Source: JAJKIV01 sp036274195
Lineage (GTDB): Bacteria > Gemmatimonadota > Gemmatimonadetes > Gemmatimonadales > Gemmatimonadaceae
Assembly (NCBI GenBank): GCA_036274195.1
Contig: DASUGD010000115.1
Coordinates: forward strand, 1 to 16,557
DNA: 16,557 bases
Direction of reading: 5' to 3'
This document shows, piece after piece, positions 14,373 to 16,557 of this stretch. The notes under the pieces are model-generated. The model was not told the origin of the DNA. It did not search any database and saw only the letters and a list, made by a program, of their open reading frames with translations. The first letter of the stretch is position 1. Each line of letters opens with the position of its first letter. The position numbers and the translations under genes were made by a program.

Positions 14373-15404
14373 CTAGCGGTCGATCGGTCGGACGTCGGCG
14401 CCCAGGCCGCGCCGAGCCAACGCGCCGAGCAGCGCGGGCTCGACTCGAGCGCGCAGCCGGTCGTTCGCGTAGCCGACCCACGACACGTCCGCGTCGAGCT
14501 CGAACGGTGCGTCGAGCTCGTTGCCGCCGGCGTCGGTGAGCCTGACGCCCATTTCGCTGGCGATGAGGCTCGCGCACAGGTCGTAGGGATGACAGCACAG
14601 CGGATGCGCGATGCCGCGCGCCGCGAGCAGCGGAGCCATGGTCGGGCGGATGTCGGCGATGAAGCGGTCGTGTCCCGCCATGAGCTCGTAGAGCTGGCCT
14701 CCCGTGGAGACGTACTGGTCCTCGAAGCACGGCGCCTTGCCTGCCACCGCCGGCCCCATCACTTCGGCCACGATCTCATCGTCGATCGCGGCGAGGACGT
14801 CACGCGCGCCGGGGAAGAACCGGCTGACGGACGAGAACCCGTGCGCGAGCGTGGCCGACTGCGACGGTCGCAGCGTCAGTGGTGTCGTGACTCCCGTTAG
14901 GCGGTCGACGCGTCGCGCTTCGACCCCCTCGCCGCGCACGGCCCAGAGCTGATCGCAAAGGTGCTGCTTGAGGAGCGGAATCTCGGTCTGGACCGCAAGT
15001 ACGATGTCGCGCAGCCTGGTGCCGGTCCCCCGGTTCGGAGCGACGCCGGTGAGAATCCACGCGGGGCGTTTCTGGTACATGAGACCGCGCGTGCCATCGA
15101 TCGGATCCACGAGCAATCGCCACCGGCAGTCTGCGTCGGACGTTCCTTCCGGAAGCGTTAGGCCTTCGGCCGGCAGCCCCTCGGCGACGAGCACCAGTGG
15201 CTCGTCGCGCGCGACTTCCGAGAGGCCATCGACGAGCGCGGCCTCGCTCACGCGGTCCACGGCGTAGATGGTGTCGCCCTCCTCATCGTGCGCGACGCCG
15301 GCAAGCTCTTCGCGATCCTGCGTCGCGAACGCGTCGAGCACCGAGGCACGAATGCGGTCGTGTAGTGCGAGGATCGCCGGAAGCAGTCGCCGCGCGTCGC
15401 TCAT
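14373..15404 (-). CDS. Inositol monophosphatase-family phosphatase
   Basis: A 343-residue metal-dependent phosphatase of the IMPase/FBPase superfamily, longer than the usual 260-280 residues. Metal and catalytic motifs: Glu75 in LVAEG, DPIDGT (Asp100-Thr105), and the second Asp-containing motif HPYDLCASLIASEMGV (Asp275), where classical members have WDxAA. An earlier DEEGDTIYAVDRVSE (about 40-54) matches the usual D-x-VT-x-xD region loosely. Cytosolic, with no signal peptide. Its ATG overlaps the uridylyltransferase stop (ATGA) and the kinase gene follows 5 bp after its own stop, so the three are almost certainly co-translated. IMPase enzymes are known to hydrolyse galactose-1-phosphate as well as inositol phosphates, so removal of excess sugar-1-phosphate is a reasonable inferred role. 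A part in nucleotide or 3'-phosphoadenosine metabolism is an alternative. Confidence 0.83.
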   Translation of the reverse strand: MSDARRLLPAILALHDRIRASVLDAFATQDREELAGVAHDEEGDTIYAVDRVSEAALVDGLSEVARDEPLVLVAEGLPAEGLTLPEGTSDADCRWRLLVDPIDGTRGLMYQKRPAWILTGVAPNRGTGTRLRDIVLAVQTEIPLLKQHLCDQLWAVRGEGVEARRVDRLTGVTTPLTLRPSQSATLAHGFSSVSRFFPGARDVLAAIDDEIVAEVMGPAVAGKAPCFEDQYVSTGGQLYELMAGHDRFIADIRPTMAPLLAARGIAHPLCCHPYDLCASLIASEMGVRLTDAGGNELDAPFELDADVSWVGYANDRLRARVEPALLGALARRGLGADVRPIDR

Positions 15405-16435
15405 GCCGACACTTCCGCGCGATAGTGCGTGGTCGAGGTCGCGCGAAGCTCCGCGGCCTTGTCCTCGGGGGCGGTGTCGTTCAGGAAATTGCCGCCACCG
15501 ATCTCCGGCCCGGCGAGGTACTTGAGAAGTCCGGGTTTCCGAAGTGGCGTGTGGATCTCGATGTGGAAGTGGAATCCGGGATGCGCCAGGCCATCGACGG
15601 GCGCCTGGTGGAACGCCATCACGTACGGAAACGGCATGCGCCAGAGATTGTCCATGCGGATGAGTGTCTCGCCGAGCACGGCGGCGAGGTCATCGGTCTC
15701 GCCGGGGGAGAGCTCCGCGATGTTGGCATGAGTCGCGCGAGGAGCGACGAACGTCTCGTATGAGTAGCGAGCAAAGTACGGTACGAACGCGAGCGCGCCC
15801 CCACGCGTCGCCAGTATGCGACGCCCATCGACCTCCTCGGCCGCGATGATGTCCGCGAAGAGCACATGGCCGCTTGCGGCGAAGTACGCGGCCGACGCCT
15901 CGGCCTCGAGCTCGATGGTGCGGAAGACGAAGTTCGTCGCGTAGATCTGGCAGTGGGGATGCGGGTTGCTCACGCCTACGACTTCGCCCTTGTTCTCGAA
16001 CATGAGGACGTGCCGTACTTCGGGTCGCGCCGACAGCTCGCGAAACTGGCGCTGCAGTTCCTCGAGCAGCGCGACGATCTCGTTATGCGGCAGCTCGGCC
16101 AGCGAGCGATCGTGTCGCGGAGAGTAGCAGACCACGCGCGAGAGGCCGTCGGCACGCCGGACCTGGTATGGACCGGCAGGCAGCGCGGCGGGGTCCGGCG
16201 CGCCGGGGCCGACACAGGGATGGTCGTTGTCGAACGCGAAGACTCCGTCGTACGCGGGATTCTTCTCGCCGGATACGCGCACGTTACCGGGACAGAGATA
16301 GCAGTCGGCGTCGTAGTCGACCCGAGGCGTGCGCGCGTCCCCGACCCTCTCGCCCTGCCAGGGGCGGCGGTCGCGGTGCGACGAGATCACGACCCACTCT
16401 CGACGAAGTGGATGCCAGCGTTGTTCCCAGACCAT
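15401..16435 (-). CDS. galT: GalT-like hexose/pentose-1-phosphate uridylyltransferase
   Basis: A 344-residue HIT-superfamily nucleotidyltransferase, the same length as E. coli GalT (348). GalT moves UMP from UDP-glucose to galactose-1-phosphate in the Leloir pathway. The zinc ligands correspond one to one: Cys45 and Cys48 in CYLCPG, His108, and His159. The active-site motif NPHPHCQ has the nucleophile His161 and Gln163; Cys162 replaces the Gly of E. coli HPHGQ. The C-terminal half has HFHIEIHTPL and the signature PEIGGGNFLNDTAPEDKAAELR. Start: ATG at 16435 begins the family-typical MVWEQRWHPLRREWVVIS. A TTG at 16489 would add 18 residues read from repeat-like sequence, so I reject it. It is the first gene of the sugar operon and its stop overlaps the phosphatase start by 4 bp. 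With an arabinokinase-like partner, L-arabinose-1-phosphate is a possible acceptor. Confidence 0.9.
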   Translation of the reverse strand: MVWEQRWHPLRREWVVISSHRDRRPWQGERVGDARTPRVDYDADCYLCPGNVRVSGEKNPAYDGVFAFDNDHPCVGPGAPDPAALPAGPYQVRRADGLSRVVCYSPRHDRSLAELPHNEIVALLEELQRQFRELSARPEVRHVLMFENKGEVVGVSNPHPHCQIYATNFVFRTIELEAEASAAYFAASGHVLFADIIAAEEVDGRRILATRGGALAFVPYFARYSYETFVAPRATHANIAELSPGETDDLAAVLGETLIRMDNLWRMPFPYVMAFHQAPVDGLAHPGFHFHIEIHTPLRKPGLLKYLAGPEIGGGNFLNDTAPEDKAAELRATSTTHYRAEVSA

Positions 16436-16491
16436 CGCGCTCGGATTGGGGCGCCGGAAGTTACCGTGCGGCGCCAAAATTCGATACAAAA

Positions 16492-16502
16492 GGGGTCAGA
16501 GT
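16492..16502. repeat. Inverted copy of the left-edge motif
   Basis: GGGGTCAGAGT is the exact reverse complement of 29-39. Both copies have AATTCGA-like sequence nearby. This one directly adjoins the perfect inverted repeat at the right edge. Confidence 0.4.
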
Positions 16503-16503
16503 C

Positions 16504-16551
16504 CTAAGGCATCATTCCAACGCCCCTCGGGGCGTTGGAATGATGCCTTAG
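16504..16551. repeat. Perfect 23-bp inverted repeat at right edge
   Basis: CTAAGGCATCATTCCAACGC and the following CCC (16504-16526) are matched without a mismatch by 16529-16551 around a 2-base centre, TC. It would form a very stable hairpin. It is either the end of a mobile or REP-like element, next to the GGGGTCAGAGT motif, or an assembly fold-back at a contig end. Confidence 0.85.
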
Positions 16552-16557
16552 CAGGCT

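Noticed and set aside
14368..14730. N-terminal extension of the sugar kinase, as a longer open frame
   Set aside because: The extension overlaps the phosphatase gene in another frame and reads as Arg/Ala/Pro/His-rich shadow sequence. The GTG at 14367 fits operon spacing.
16436..16489. TTG start of the uridylyltransferase at 16489
   Set aside because: The added 18 residues come from edge repeat-like sequence, while ATG 16435 begins exactly with the family-typical N-terminus.

Overview
The window is about two-thirds G+C by eye and encodes a diderm bacterium, most likely a member of Gemmatimonadota or a close relative. This placement is inference. It rests on the GC-rich codon use, the exported S15-type hydrolase and Tricorn-like protease, the two outer-membrane barrel proteins, and a Gln directly after the predicted signal-peptide cleavage site in all five exported proteins. 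No rRNA, tRNA, CRISPR array, phage gene or transposase gene was seen.

Layout. (1) 42-1783, minus strand: two small outer-membrane beta-barrel proteins joined by a GTGA start/stop overlap. (2) 1784-2516: a 730-bp GC-rich spacer with no convincing gene but with inverted and direct repeats and an operator-like palindrome. (3) 2517-9066, plus strand: three exported hydrolase-type proteins. These are an S15/CocE-like serine hydrolase, a secreted Tricorn-like S41 protease, and an alpha/beta-hydrolase whose nucleophile position is Ala. Long imperfect palindromes separate them. (4) 9070-9400: a 17-bp tandem array facing an inverted array of the same unit, between convergent genes. (5) 9411-12358, minus strand: a DUF1854 protein and its ABC exporter, a pair known from cyanophycin gene neighbourhoods, although no cyanophycin gene is present here. 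The transporter has a structured leader with a terminator-like hairpin and a possible 40-residue small ORF. (6) 12683-12883: a second, shorter copy of the 17-bp repeat element. (7) 12901-16435, minus strand: a tight three-gene sugar operon encoding a GalT-like uridylyltransferase, an inositol-monophosphatase-family enzyme, and a GHMP sugar kinase that resembles the kinase domain of plant L-arabinokinase more than ordinary galactokinase. (8) 16436-16557: a repeat-like right edge with a perfect 23-bp inverted repeat.

How the parts work together. The plus-strand genes look like a periplasmic or secreted peptide- and ester-degrading set. The operon in region 7 should phosphorylate a galactose-like sugar at C1 and exchange it onto UDP, with the phosphatase as editor or overflow valve. 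L-arabinose is a serious alternative to galactose. The exporter/DUF1854 pair is a separate unit of unknown substrate.

The most unusual features are non-coding: an over-abundant heptamer GCCTAAC/GTTAGGC, two copies of the mirrored 17-bp array, a family of four related intergenic palindromes, and the structured exporter leader.
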